A DNA stretch of 64,000 bases from Daldinia sp. FL1419 (Eukaryota; Ascomycota; Sordariomycetes; Xylariales; Hypoxylaceae). A model generated the notes under the pieces. The model was not told where the DNA came from, made no database searches, and was given only the letters and a program-made list of their open reading frames with translations. Shown here piece after piece: positions 21,965 to 33,000 of the stretch. The stretch spans positions 62,001-126,000 of the forward strand of contig MU623447.1 in NCBI GenBank assembly GCA_025201765.1, in the 5' to 3' direction. Numbering within the stretch: position 1 is the stretch's first letter; every line of letters starts with the position of its first letter. The position numbers and the translations under genes are program-made.

Positions 21965-23932
21965 TCATCTCAACTGCATAGTCCCCCTCTTGCGCCTCAA
22001 TATCGGGTACGCATCCGGCGGCGTCAATTCCTCCGGCGACAGCGACAAGACCTCCGCTATGACCAACGTCGGTTCACCTACCGCCTGTTCGGCCCTGGCG
22101 TCCTGGTATTCCCGTCCCGACGCCGAGTCCATAGTCCCTTGCCTGGATCGACTGGGCAGGCTTACCCGATCGTCGGACGGAGCCCGGGAGCGGTCTTTGC
22201 TCCTACTGAGACCAGGCTTCGATGCGTCTGCGACGAGCGGGTTGGGCTGAAAGGGGTTTAAGAGCGCGACGGGAGTTACTGCTTTCTGCGCTTGTTGTCG
22301 CGACCATTCGGTGGCGAAGAAGGAGTCGGGGTTAGCGGGTTGTATGTTTTCTAGGAATAGCGTTCCGTCGCCGTTGTCGCCCCTTTTAAAATCGATTGTT
22401 GGAATAGGCGGTTCCTGGGGTATTTTCTCCTCCATGTCTAACTTTTCAACATTTTCTGGCTTATATATCCTCTCTTTTCTCTGTACATCATCTGACTTCT
22501 TATCCTCCTCAACTTTCGCTTCGTCCTTTTTACCTGACAGTTCTGCATTGCTTTTTTGATTGCGCCAGTGCATCGCGAACGGTGTGGGTGTAGTCGGCCC
22601 TTCCCAAGGAATGCTAGTGATGGTAGCAGTCAGAAGCGGAGGTGTCGGCATAACTGGAGATTCAGGTGACGACGGTACTTCTGGAGTCGTCGATGCTTCT
22701 GGTGCTGTTTGCGCCCTTCGTCGTATTGGGGATGTTGGTGTAACTGGCGTAGTTGGCCTAGTCGATGGAATCGGGGTCGTGCCTGGCCTAGGAACATACT
22801 CAGTAGATGTCTTCACGACGCTATGGACCGTAAATCCAGATTCTTGTGGTTCGATGCCCGCCTTCCGCAAGTTAATATGTAGATTTTCGCTAATTCGCTG
22901 GCGTGCGCGTTCTCTGAACGACGGCCGTCCCTGATGCGGATTGTCCGATATCCAAGCACCGCGCGAGGGGCTCGGTGAACGACTAGGGGCAGGGGATGAG
23001 GGCCGAGTTCTTAATGTATGTCTGCCTCGGCTGGCAGTAGAAGACTGGGATGAGTGGGTGCTGAAAGACTGCGGAGAGTCCGTACTGGTTGGGCTGTTGT
23101 TGGATTCTTGCGTTGACTCTGGGTTGTCATCGCCACTACGGGGGCTATGGTGTCGAGGCGCCAATAACTCGTCAACGTATGGGTCTTGAAGACCATTTTG
23201 GATAGCCGAATCTACGGCACGGCGCAATAGAGAAAACGAATTACCATTGAAGTTGCTACGCATATCATTCTCACTACTTCTCTGTCTCGTAGAATCCTCG
23301 GAGCGATCCGATGATAATGGCCAGCACTGGTCCTTTTTCTGACCGATTTGGCTGCGCCTGGTCTTATGCCCATCCTGCTCCAAAGGCGTCGATTTTGGTC
23401 GACGCAAATATTGTGTATGATTATTTGCGTTGTTATTCCTGTATATTTCTGGGTCCTGCGACAGGAATGCATAAGCCGGCTGCTGGGGATGCCAAACAGT
23501 AGAGTGCCCGCGCGTCCTATTGGTTTCTACTCTCTCTTGTCTATTGCTCTTCTTCATTACTGTGGGGGTAGATGAGGCTGGACGTGAGATAGGAGGGTGG
23601 GTTTGGGTTTGTCTGGGGTCGTGACCTTTCTTTTTGTGATGGGAATCTGCCGACTTGCGAGCCTTTTGCGTCAAGGCATCATAAGCAAGGGATCGGTGGT
23701 ATGCAAGATCCTGTAACTCTTTCTCTGATTTGAGGTGCTGGCTGAGCCTGCGGGTGAATTCTACATTGGACGCAGGTCTTCTGATGGCAGTGGCCGCTGT
23801 AGCTGTATTTACAGTGGACGAGACGTTACCAAAAGACTTAATATTCCTAAGGTTCAAGTCGCCGGTAGCCTTGTGATTGTGATTTTCATCGCGTATAGCT
23901 GACCGGCTGGATCGCATCCGTACTTGATCCAT
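21965..23932 (-). CDS. large disordered hypothetical protein
   Basis: Uninterrupted frame of 655 aa from MDQVRMRSSRS; an upstream ATG at 23977 would add fifteen residues. It is rich in Ser, Pro, Thr, Arg and Asn, with SP/TP and RxxS-type sites (for example RTRPSSPAPSRSPSPSRG), which suggests heavy phosphorylation. A short N-terminal ASNVEFTRRLSQHLKSEKEL helix and a Lys/Glu-rich segment before the C-terminus are the only structured-looking parts. The end LSPEELTPPDAYPILRRKRG is less repetitive and may be conserved. Composition is as expected for a real fungal gene: long, no stops, consistent third-position bias. I cannot assign a family. Confidence 0.8.
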   Translation of the reverse strand: MDQVRMRSSRSAIRDENHNHKATGDLNLRNIKSFGNVSSTVNTATAATAIRRPASNVEFTRRLSQHLKSEKELQDLAYHRSLAYDALTQKARKSADSHHKKKGHDPRQTQTHPPISRPASSTPTVMKKSNRQERVETNRTRGHSTVWHPQQPAYAFLSQDPEIYRNNNANNHTQYLRRPKSTPLEQDGHKTRRSQIGQKKDQCWPLSSDRSEDSTRQRSSENDMRSNFNGNSFSLLRRAVDSAIQNGLQDPYVDELLAPRHHSPRSGDDNPESTQESNNSPTSTDSPQSFSTHSSQSSTASRGRHTLRTRPSSPAPSRSPSPSRGAWISDNPHQGRPSFRERARQRISENLHINLRKAGIEPQESGFTVHSVVKTSTEYVPRPGTTPIPSTRPTTPVTPTSPIRRRAQTAPEASTTPEVPSSPESPVMPTPPLLTATITSIPWEGPTTPTPFAMHWRNQKSNAELSGKKDEAKVEEDKKSDDVQRKERIYKPENVEKLDMEEKIPQEPPIPTIDFKRGDNGDGTLFLENIQPANPDSFFATEWSRQQAQKAVTPVALLNPFQPNPLVADASKPGLSRSKDRSRAPSDDRVSLPSRSRQGTMDSASGREYQDARAEQAVGEPTLVIAEVLSLSPEELTPPDAYPILRRKRGTMQLR

Positions 23933-25007
23933 ATTGGCGGTGGGATATGAGATGGGGTTGGCTTCGATGTAATGCACCTAAATCTACGGGGATTTGGTAT
24001 AGATATTGTCCTAGGTTTTCAAGTCGACCCAGGATCAATAAAAACTGTCGTGAGATGCTGTGTTCACAGGCGGGCGAGCATTAGAGAAGGAGGGCCACAC
24101 ATATATAGACAGAGTTAGGTAGCTGTTGCTGTCTAGTGATTATCGTGGTAATAGTGTTGTTTAGGTACGGCTGCTAACAATGTCCTAGAACTACCACTTG
24201 AGAATAAAGGCTGGACCACCTATATAATACTATTGTTTTTTTTTAGGGCGTTTTAGATGAGAGGACGCCGTTACTTCCTTTGATTAGCAGGACCGTCTAT
24301 GAGCTCGTGTCAGTGGACAAAGGCGATAGATAAAATTCCAGACAAAAAGATAGTATTGCCTTAGTACCGAAGCTTGGGGCGTTCCTTCGGCTCCGGGGGA
24401 TCGAGGCCTCCGAAGTATGAGTAAGGAGAATGGTTGAAGTGCTAGCTTAGTTCTTTGAATATCTAAACACTGGACGGCTTCTCATTGATAATCGTAAAGA
24501 TTCCCATATAGGGAGGCGAAGGTTTAATTCAAGTCTCGTACTCATTATCTATGCGGCGTCTGCCGTGGCAGTTATGGTAAGCCTATATTAGGTACAGTAT
24601 AACGACATACTCATGAGTTGAATACAGTCGTCCCGGTGTCTCAAATCGTCCTTTTCATCGCCGCTATGCAATATAAAGCCATTCTCATCCGGAACTATAG
24701 TGTTTCCCCAAGGTGGAAGAGTGGTTTACCCCCATCTGGGCTTAGGTGGCTTCTTCCGTATCCACAAAATCCGTAATGTTGGCGTCCCGCCAAACTCTAC
24801 GCCACGAAATACTTGTAGTCAAGTATAAGGGCGGCGCCGGTTCAAGAGAAAATATATCTCGGACTTATCGAATGCGTGTATTCGACGTCACGTAAGTGCT
24901 TTCGGGTATCCCATGATCGACCAGGCATCTGACCTATGTGGTTGATCAATCCTGCCTAGATCGCCATGTACGATTATCAATCGCCATAGAAAAGGCGCGA
25001 AGAGCAG
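23933..25007. other. intergenic, no gene recognised
   Basis: The 5' flank of the disordered-protein gene and the 3' flank of CUL3. No coding signal was recognised. Confidence 0.5.
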
Positions 25008-27869
25008 CTACGCTACATATTGATAAGACGGTGAGCCATCGGCTAACTCCCCCCGCTCAAGGTACTCGCGGGTTATCAATGCTTCAATTTGACGCTTGAT
25101 CTGCGGTATATCCGGCTTAAACCGAGTAGCTAAAACTTGGATAACTTCTGTGATGAGATGAGAATGGCCAAGTTCCTTACGTTGCCTAGATAGAAATGTC
25201 AGTTATACTGCTTATCTACGGTAGTTAGGTATGTTTGACTTACTTCATGATACGGACGATAGTGGCATCAATGACATATTTTCTCGTCTCTTCATTTTTC
25301 TCGTCGGTCTCTTTGCGTTCCTCGTCGTTTTCTACCCTATTGGCGGCGTTTACCGAAGGTACCTTAATCTTGATTGCTTTACTCACGAACTCGCGATTAA
25401 ATGTAAACCTATCACCAGGCTTGGCCGCAGATTTGGTTTGTGATTCCTTGAGGAGAACGCGGTAGGCTTTGATCACCGATAGGGATGTTAGTACGTTGAT
25501 CAGATCGGCCTGTGGGATATTCGTTTGCTCCTGAATGCTTTCGAATGATAACCATTCGTCCTCGGCGACCTCATTAAAGAGCATGAGCACGATCATACCG
25601 TAGGTAGACACATTGATTTCGTAGCGCCGCTCCTTGCTGAGGGGTCCAGAGTTCTTCCCAGGAATCTTTGGGAATACGCATTTGATGTCCGCGCTTCCTG
25701 CGCTTCCAACCCAGGTGAGCACACGGCCGTTGCGATTGAGACTATAAAATTTGAAGAAACTATCCTGAAGTCCCTGTATCTCACGTGGGTAAATGACCTT
25801 GCCTCGAGGCCCATCAGCTAGGCCAGAACGACCCATTATTTCCTTAGGCCAGTTGTTTCCAGCGAGGACACTGATGTTGAAATCGATATTCTTTTCATCC
25901 ACATCACCAAGGCCTCTAATGTGATCGCGATAATGATCCGTTTCTTCCTTCGAAGTACGCATGTCTCTAAACATGCCTTCGAACTTCTGTGTGAAATTGT
26001 TGCCTAGCTCTCGTTTCATGCGCGAAATCATCTCTTGCTCGACCTCTTGACTCTCAGACTTGGCATGCAATAGACGACGCGCTAGATGCTTTTGGTAATA
26101 TTGCTCAAATTTGTCTTTCTCGCCAAGATATCGAAGCAGAGTTATCGCTTTGTCGAGGACGATATCTACCTCAGCCTCGGTCTTACCCTTAATACCGCGT
26201 TTAAGATTATCATCGATGAAGAGTGAGACGTACTCCGAACTTCGATTAAAAGAGTTGATAAAGTCGGCAAAACTCTTGGTCAGCGCGGTTTGCAAAATGA
26301 GATCCTCTTCGAAACAGGCTTTCCAGTACCCATCATACTTATCCTTGAGGCTCAAGACGTCATCAACCCATTTAATCGCAGCTGCCGTTTGCTGCGCTGC
26401 TGCATTCAAAGTCTTCGGTTTGGACTTTTCTGTACTCTCACCAGGTTCTTCCGTATCGGCTTGTTGTGCTATGCTGAAATCGGTGTTTTTAAGGGTCTGC
26501 TCTATTTCGGTACCTAACTCGATCACCCGAGTAGAAAGAGCCTTGCGTAATACAGCCTTCTTAGGATCAACGCGGGATATTAGCTGATAAAGAATGCTAA
26601 GATCTTCGAGCCTATCGTTATCCAGCATTGCTTTAACACCACTACTTTCTATACCAAGGAACTCATCCGTATGCTTGACTATTAACTCTTGTTCAACGAC
26701 TTGCGTGATGTCCTGCAAAGACAACGGTGAAACTGTTGTCTGACATCGCTCGGCTTCTTCGATGAGACGTCTTTGCGTATATCGAAGCCACGCACTGGCA
26801 TCGCCCTCACGAAGCAGTTTCTCACACTCGGCTTGGTAGAAGGCCCGGCTGCTATCGCGGTAGATATCATGGAAGACGGTGAGATAAAGCTGCTCGTTAT
26901 CATTTTCTTCGTCCGTCTCGAAGAGCGCTTCTAGCATCGAAGTACAACTGCGAAGCAACGCCTTATCAATGACGTCACCCTCCCTTTCCATATTTATCTG
27001 GTCGATGATGGTGGCATTAAAGATATCGAATATCGTGTAGGGGTTCCCGTCCTCTTTGAGGGGTGATCTTGGAAGGGGTGATCTGAGGATATGGTCACGG
27101 AATAGGCCGATGGTAGTAGTATATATCGAAGGTCTACTATGATCCTGAACATAGCCGCGCTCAAGGTACATCAAAACATCGGCGATCATATTCATCGAAA
27201 AATTGTGATTTTCCCATGAAGTGCGGATTCCCTTCAGGAACTTTTCACCTATTGCACGTCGTTCTACCACGCTCGATCCGGTGACTTCTCCAAACATAAC
27301 GCTGGCCAGGTTGCTGGGGATGAGAAGCCGAATAGGCGGTATCACCTCTTCTGCAAACCATTGTTCCTCGAATTCTTTGACTCGTTCGTAAAGCTTGTGA
27401 CCCGCCTTCTTAAGGACGATCTTATACGAATATCGGTAAAGCTGCTCGAAGGAAAGTTCGCCGGCGTTACGAAGGTGGATATCACGCAAGGCCTGTCGGA
27501 GCTTTTCCCAGCACTGTTCGAATTCGTCCGTGCCACCAGCCTGAGTCGCGGGCTATAAGACAGCTATTAGAAAACCCCTAGACTACGACACGACACAGAA
27601 GCGGGGAGGTAAGTGGGAGAGGCGAGGGGAATAAAGCAAAAGCAAGAGGACATGATGAAGAAGCTTTGGGTAATACTCAAGAGAGAGCACGGACCGGCGG
27701 AGTGGTTTCGTGGATCTTCAGGAACCACAAGAACTCGTCCAGAGGGCTAGAGACTTGGAACGATACTCTCAGAACTGTATCGAGAACAAGATTCATATTA
27801 AAAGGGGATGCATGCTCGGAAGATACGACTTACCCTTCGAGGAGGCCGAATTCGGCCACCCCGCATCAT
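25008..27869 (-). CDS. CUL3: cullin-3, scaffold of BTB-type E3 ubiquitin ligases
   Basis: Three exons (27869-27834, 27552-25244, 25185-25008) give 840 aa. The tiny first exon encodes MMRGGRIRPPRR and splices to PATQAGGTDEFEQCW. The N-terminal cullin repeats open with LRDIHLRNAGELSFEQLYRY, typical of cullin-3, which binds BTB-domain substrate adaptors. The cullin homology region contains LRYLGEKDKFEQYYQKHLA and the RBX1-binding C-terminal half. The C-terminal neddylation helix reads ATIVRIMKQRKEL, with acceptor Lys782 formed across the last intron, 58 residues from the end, as in animal cullin-3. The protein is longer than the roughly 770-aa animal form, partly through a Glu/Ser/Lys-rich insertion near TEEPGESTEKSKPK. 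It is divergently placed to ZIM17. Confidence 0.95.
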
Positions 27870-28450
27870 GGAACCACCTCGACCACTAATCATTTTTCAT
27901 ATTATTCTTGTATTCGAGGAACGAGGAAAGGGAAGAGATGATGCAGAGTATCGTAAGGCGCGCTGAGGGGGATCGGAGTCCAAGGACTTATATACCAAGT
28001 ATAGATGTCAACCAAGTTTATAAAATGGGTTTTCTTAATTTTTGTTGCGCATACAGAATATGACAGAGCGGTAATGTTGAGAGTTGTAAAACAAGAGAAT
28101 ATAAGGGAATGATGTAAATTAAGAAAACATTTTTGCTAAGCAAATAGATTCAAAGAAGCTCATGTTAAGATAAGTAATTATAAAGCGCCTAACATTAGAA
28201 AGATGCAGGAAACCACCACACGATTGTTCACACTGTATCCACTACCTAAAATAAATGGCAACTACCTTACGTAGTAAGCGAAGGTAGCTTTTCGGTACAG
28301 TTGTGTGTGCATTTCTGCATCGTTCAGAAGGCGCTCCTTCTCAGTTTAGTGACATGATCTGAAAGTTCGTGATTCACGCGCCAGCGACATTAGTACTTAT
28401 CTATTTAACTTTAATTGACCCGCGCATAAATTGCCCCTCCATCCATCGGA
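27870..28450. other. shared upstream region of CUL3 and ZIM17
   Basis: Part of the 789-bp divergent promoter region. A single AGATAAG occurs at 28166-28172. No gene was recognised. Confidence 0.5.
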
Positions 28451-28540
28451 TTATCTTACCACCTAAGTTACTAAGTACCTTTAACTATTCCTGCCTAATC
28501 TTATCGATAGTCTTATCAATATCTTATCAGGCATCTTATC
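28451..28540. promoter_or_regulatory. TTATC/GATAAG cluster upstream of ZIM17
   Basis: CTTATC cores (GATAAG on the other strand) start at 28500, 28512, 28523 and 28535, with a further TTATC at 28451. This is 120-210 nt before the ZIM17 ATG. HGATAR is the known core of fungal GATA-factor sites. That this cluster regulates ZIM17 is inferred. Confidence 0.5.
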
Positions 28541-28658
28541 TAAAATATGTATCATTACGTAGCTACCGCCATACGGTAATTGGCTTTCTAAAAAGATGCG
28601 CCGAGGGACAAAATCCGTAAAATTTCATATTCCATTCTGCGTACCAATACCTACCAAG

Positions 28659-29351
28659 ATGGCTTCCAGATCAGCTTCCCGCCTGTTATTAAATTCGATC
28701 ATCCGCCCCTCAAGGAACCCGGCCAATGCATCCAGGCTTCGCTCTCATGTACCCCAGAGTTTACCATTAATAGCCTGTCGGTTTGCCCACGCGATACCCA
28801 AGCCATCCGCCCCGACGTCTACAGCCTCATCCGAAAACACACCGCGAAAGCTCCTCGAGCCTCACTATGAGTTAACATTCACATGCGTACCTTGCGGCGA
28901 CCGCTCTAGGCATACCATATCGAAGCAGGGTTACCACAAAGGATCGGTCCTCATCACTTGTCCGACTTGTCGCAATCGCCACATCATCAGCGACCACTTG
29001 AACATTTTCGGCAACCGCAAGGTTACCATTGAAGATATAATGAGGGAGAAGGGACAATTGGTAAAGAAAGGAACTCTCGGCGAAGAAGGCGACATCGAAT
29101 TCTGGGAAGACGGTACCGTAACTAAGCGAGGTGACGATGCTGCCAACGCTAGCTCTAATCTGGATGCGCAAACCGAACAGGGCAGTTCAGAGCAAGAAGA
29201 AGCTTCGTTGCAGCGAGAGACAAGAGACCCCTCGTCGCAGTCCGCGGACCCAACACCAACAACATCGGCGCCTCTAGGAAGCTCAGGCGCTAGGCCCTCG
29301 GTGGACAGCACCCAGAACACAGATGAAGTACCATCGACAAAGCGCCCGTAG
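28659..29351 (+). CDS. ZIM17: Zim17/Tim15-type mitochondrial Hsp70 escort protein (DNL zinc finger)
   Basis: Single exon, 230 aa from MASRSASRLL. An in-frame upstream ATG at 28596 would add 21 residues, but the chosen start gives a standard mitochondrial presequence: basic, Ser/Ala-rich, no acids for about 45 residues. The zinc ribbon has CVPC (76-79) and CPTC (101-104), then ISDHLNIFG, the equivalent of the DNL motif, and KVTIEDIMREKG. Family members keep mitochondrial Hsp70 soluble in the matrix and so support protein import and Fe-S cluster assembly. The last 70 residues are an acidic, Ser/Thr-rich, poorly conserved tail, longer than in yeast. It converges on UTP20. Confidence 0.93.
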   Translation: MASRSASRLLLNSIIRPSRNPANASRLRSHVPQSLPLIACRFAHAIPKPSAPTSTASSENTPRKLLEPHYELTFTCVPCGDRSRHTISKQGYHKGSVLITCPTCRNRHIISDHLNIFGNRKVTIEDIMREKGQLVKKGTLGEEGDIEFWEDGTVTKRGDDAANASSNLDAQTEQGSSEQEEASLQRETRDPSSQSADPTPTTSAPLGSSGARPSVDSTQNTDEVPSTKRP

Positions 29352-30010
29352 GAGAGTGGTTATATCATTATGATATGGCCTTTGAATCAAGCCATTATTA
29401 TGCCGGGCCTTGAAAATCTATAAAATAGATGTTTAATACCTCACCAACTCGCGTAGCGCCAATGCCAAGTTGAGCCGAAGGTCAGTCAACGACCATAGCG
29501 CCGCGTTCGCACTCGTATGCCCATATTCCAAACGTCGCCAAATAAATGAGGATAAGTCGCACAACTGGCGCGATGAATCCGCAATACATTTTTAATGCGT
29601 TCAGTACCGTAGAGTTATTGGGATATAAATTCTCTAGGCTTAGCATATTGAATTGGACGTTTAAAATGAATAAAATACGAAAATAGAAGCACTGGCAGAG
29701 CCCTCGCGCCATCGGGACGCCTAACGGAGCTCCAAAGAGAGCTTGATAGTTGTAGGATGGGTTGCCCCAACCTCTGTATATAGATCCCACTCATTCATTG
29801 TACCATATTATATAGTACATCTTCCATCATTTACTCGACTTAACCGTGGTGTGCCCACATCACCAATAAATGCATGAGATGTCATATTACAACATTCATA
29901 CGCAATGTGAATCAAATAATCCCATTTTCCTATTCTAATATCTCCTTACTAACACCAGCCACGCTTTAAGCACGGCATGACATATAAACAAACTCCTCGT
30001 AACCACCCCC
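29352..30010. other. intergenic between convergent ZIM17 and UTP20
   Basis: A minus-strand open frame (29790-29482, 102 codons) has a hydrophobic segment (FIAPVVRLILIYLATFGIW) and ends shortly after. It is discussed as a finding and not called as a gene. Confidence 0.4.
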
Positions 30011-33000
30011 TTAGTACTCTCTTCTCCTATTCCTATTCTCCAATCCTTTCTCCTTCCTACGCTTGACCTTCTTCTCCAGACGGCCCTTCTTCCACTTGCC
30101 GAAGCGCTCCGGCTGCGTAACAGCCTCGATCTTCCTCTTCTTCGACCTGCTCTCGCGACGACTTTTAGCGCGGTCGCGCACGGCCAGTAGTTCCTTGGTG
30201 TACTCGGCATTGCCGAATTTCCTCTGCAGAATTTCCATCGTTTCTTCCGCCTTTGTCTTCAAACCCTCGTATCGCGTCTTGAAGATCTCGTTAAGCGAGA
30301 ACGGTGTTGGGATTGAGGGATCTGTAAGATGGTGTAGTGGCGTGAGCAGTATGTTGAGTGAAGGTCGCAGGGCTGTCCCGGGCAGCGTTGAGGTTAAGAT
30401 GGATATAATATCCAACGCCGCAACCTTGGGCACGAGGGCACCAGGCTTAGGTGGTGTCTCCTGGACAAGAATTTCGGATAGCCAGACAAATAGAGTATGA
30501 AGAGTAATATCGTAACCCTTCTCTTCTTTGTCGCCATCGTCAATGCCACCCCACTCATCTTCGCTGTCTTCAGAGCCGTCTGCGTCATCGTCAGAAGCAT
30601 CGGAATCTGCGGAACCGATATCTAAGAATTTGCTCAGCATCAAGATGACTCGGCTAACTTCGGCAGCTAAAGCCTCATCCAATTCAGCAGAGTTATCGAT
30701 GGGAATTCTATCGTCACTATCCTCATAGCGTATAGACCCATTCTTCTTTTGTAGTCTCTTTTTCCACCTCCTTAAAGTTGTCGGACTAAGAACTCCAACA
30801 GCATAAAGTGTCAGCTGTCCGACCATATGCGACGGCAACCGAAGACCGTGGGTCCCAGTAATAGCGTGCTTATTGACAACACTCTTATTGTTCTCGTAGA
30901 AATCAGTCAGATATATCCGTAGCAACCGCACACTCAAGACTTTAACGGTAGGGTCAGGATGCGAGAGAGGATTTGAGATCGATTGCCATAGCCTCTCCTG
31001 TGTTAACGTTGCTGCCGGGTGCTTCTCCACAACAATTGGTATTGTTCGCAGAATTGTGTTGATCAATTCGGAGTCATTTGCGAAAGTCGAATAGTTGCCC
31101 AAGATATTAGCCGACGTCTCGAGCAGGAGGTCCAAGTCTTTAAGATCTCTAGATGCAGGCTCCCTAGCCTCGAAATATAGCGCAAATGCTTGGACTGCTA
31201 ATTGCAAGACAGGGGAGTTGTCATCCTGTTCTATCCATGACCGCATGAGAGCTAGAAACTTTGACATTCGCTCTTTATCTGCTTTTCGGAAGATCTCTTT
31301 GAGCAGTTCGCCAGCCGCTAGGCGACATTTTTCGCTATCGTCGTTGACTAGGACGAAAACTAGAGGAATAAAACAAGTTGTTGCGATTTCCTGCACAAAG
31401 TCATCGGCAGATTTCATTAATAAGAGATGGACAATTTCCATAACAGAGAGACGGCCACCCTCCCTCTCATATTTAAGATTTGCCACAATAAAGCTTAGCT
31501 GCTTGGCCCATCTGTTTTTCTTCTGGGGGTAGTCGCGAAGGAATTGGAAAAACGCGCCACGAGCTAGGTCGCGAGTATCCTTGTCGTCATTCGTGATCAT
31601 GATACTTCCGACATAGTCCAAGGTATCATAGACAGCAGCAGTTTCAACTTTCCGGTCAAGAACTGATCGCAGAAAATTGAATGTAACGTGACGATAGAGA
31701 GGTTCCGTTAAGTCATCTTTGACCTTTCCGAGGAGCATATCAACAGCTGCATCTTTGATAATAACATCACGGCGGTCTCTAATGATGACCGACATGAGTT
31801 TAAGAGCGCTCTGCGCGAGATCTGTTGCAGTTGAAATACTTGAAGAGATGCACTTTGAAGCCTCTTTCGAGGCTACTTTGTAGAGTTTTGTAGAATCGTC
31901 AGTCTTGAAGGGAACCTTAACCAAGACGGTCAACAGTTTAAAAGTCGCTATTTTAACTTCCTCTTCGCCTCCGACAAGAGCATCACCGAGGATTGGTATG
32001 AATCCTGTAATGTTAGCCGCATTACGAATATCATCGTGCTTTTTCAGTACAGACCGCAGAACGTCGACCGCGAATCTGACCAATTTGTATGTGTACTTGC
32101 TGGTTGTACTGCGATCACCACTCTTGTTAGCACCCTTCTGAATCAAATACCGCCTAAGTTTAGGATCCATCTTCGATTCAGAGCGTGGCTTCGCACTTTC
32201 ATAGACTTGCTGGATAACCTCGCAGCAAAATACCAAGGTATCTCGGCTATTTGCGGCAGAATTACTCAACAAGCCAGAAGCTATCCTTGACAAAAGGTCG
32301 TCGATTTTCCGCATCATACGGAGGTTCAGTTTTTCGAGCAAAAGAGACTGAAGAGGCCGAACAAGATCGACTAGGTGGTTAATAGAAGCAGTTCGTGCAA
32401 TAAGTTCCATCGAATCCTGACTTTTGCTACTCTTGATTTCTTTCATCTTGCTCACATATTCTTCCGCATCTTTCTCTTGTCCAACCACGCCGAATATGTC
32501 ATCCATTATGACGCTTACGATTTTGTCGAGGCAATAATCGAGGTCTCCTGCCTGGAACTGGGGTGTAACATGGACCAAGATAGTATGCATTGTATACGAT
32601 AAGACGTGCAGCTGATATCCTTTCGTGAGAGCACCTCTCAGCTCATTTAAAATAAATCCGAAGTAAGACGGACCTAGTAGTGATGCCATGGTCGAGAGTG
32701 TGCTTCGCGCCATTTCTCTAGACTCCCAAGCCTTACTGCGCAGGATATGGCAAATATCTGTAAGCACGCCAGGTAGTTTTTGATTAAGCGATTCGCTCGG
32801 CAGTACTTGCAAAATCTTAACGATGATAATACCGACGGGGACACGAGAGCTGACCGTAGTCTCATCCTTTTCGTGGATATACTCCAAAAGAGGAGGTAAG
32901 ATATTGGTCAAAATATCTTCATTCAACTTCTCGTGCGATGGCATTGTGACGGCCAATTTACATTTCTTCAGAGGTTCCGCGACAGCTGCAGAATCAACCT

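Noticed and set aside
22560..22934. 124-codon plus-strand Gly/Val-rich frame
   Set aside because: It is the antisense shadow of the Ser/Thr/Pro-rich part of the disordered protein gene.
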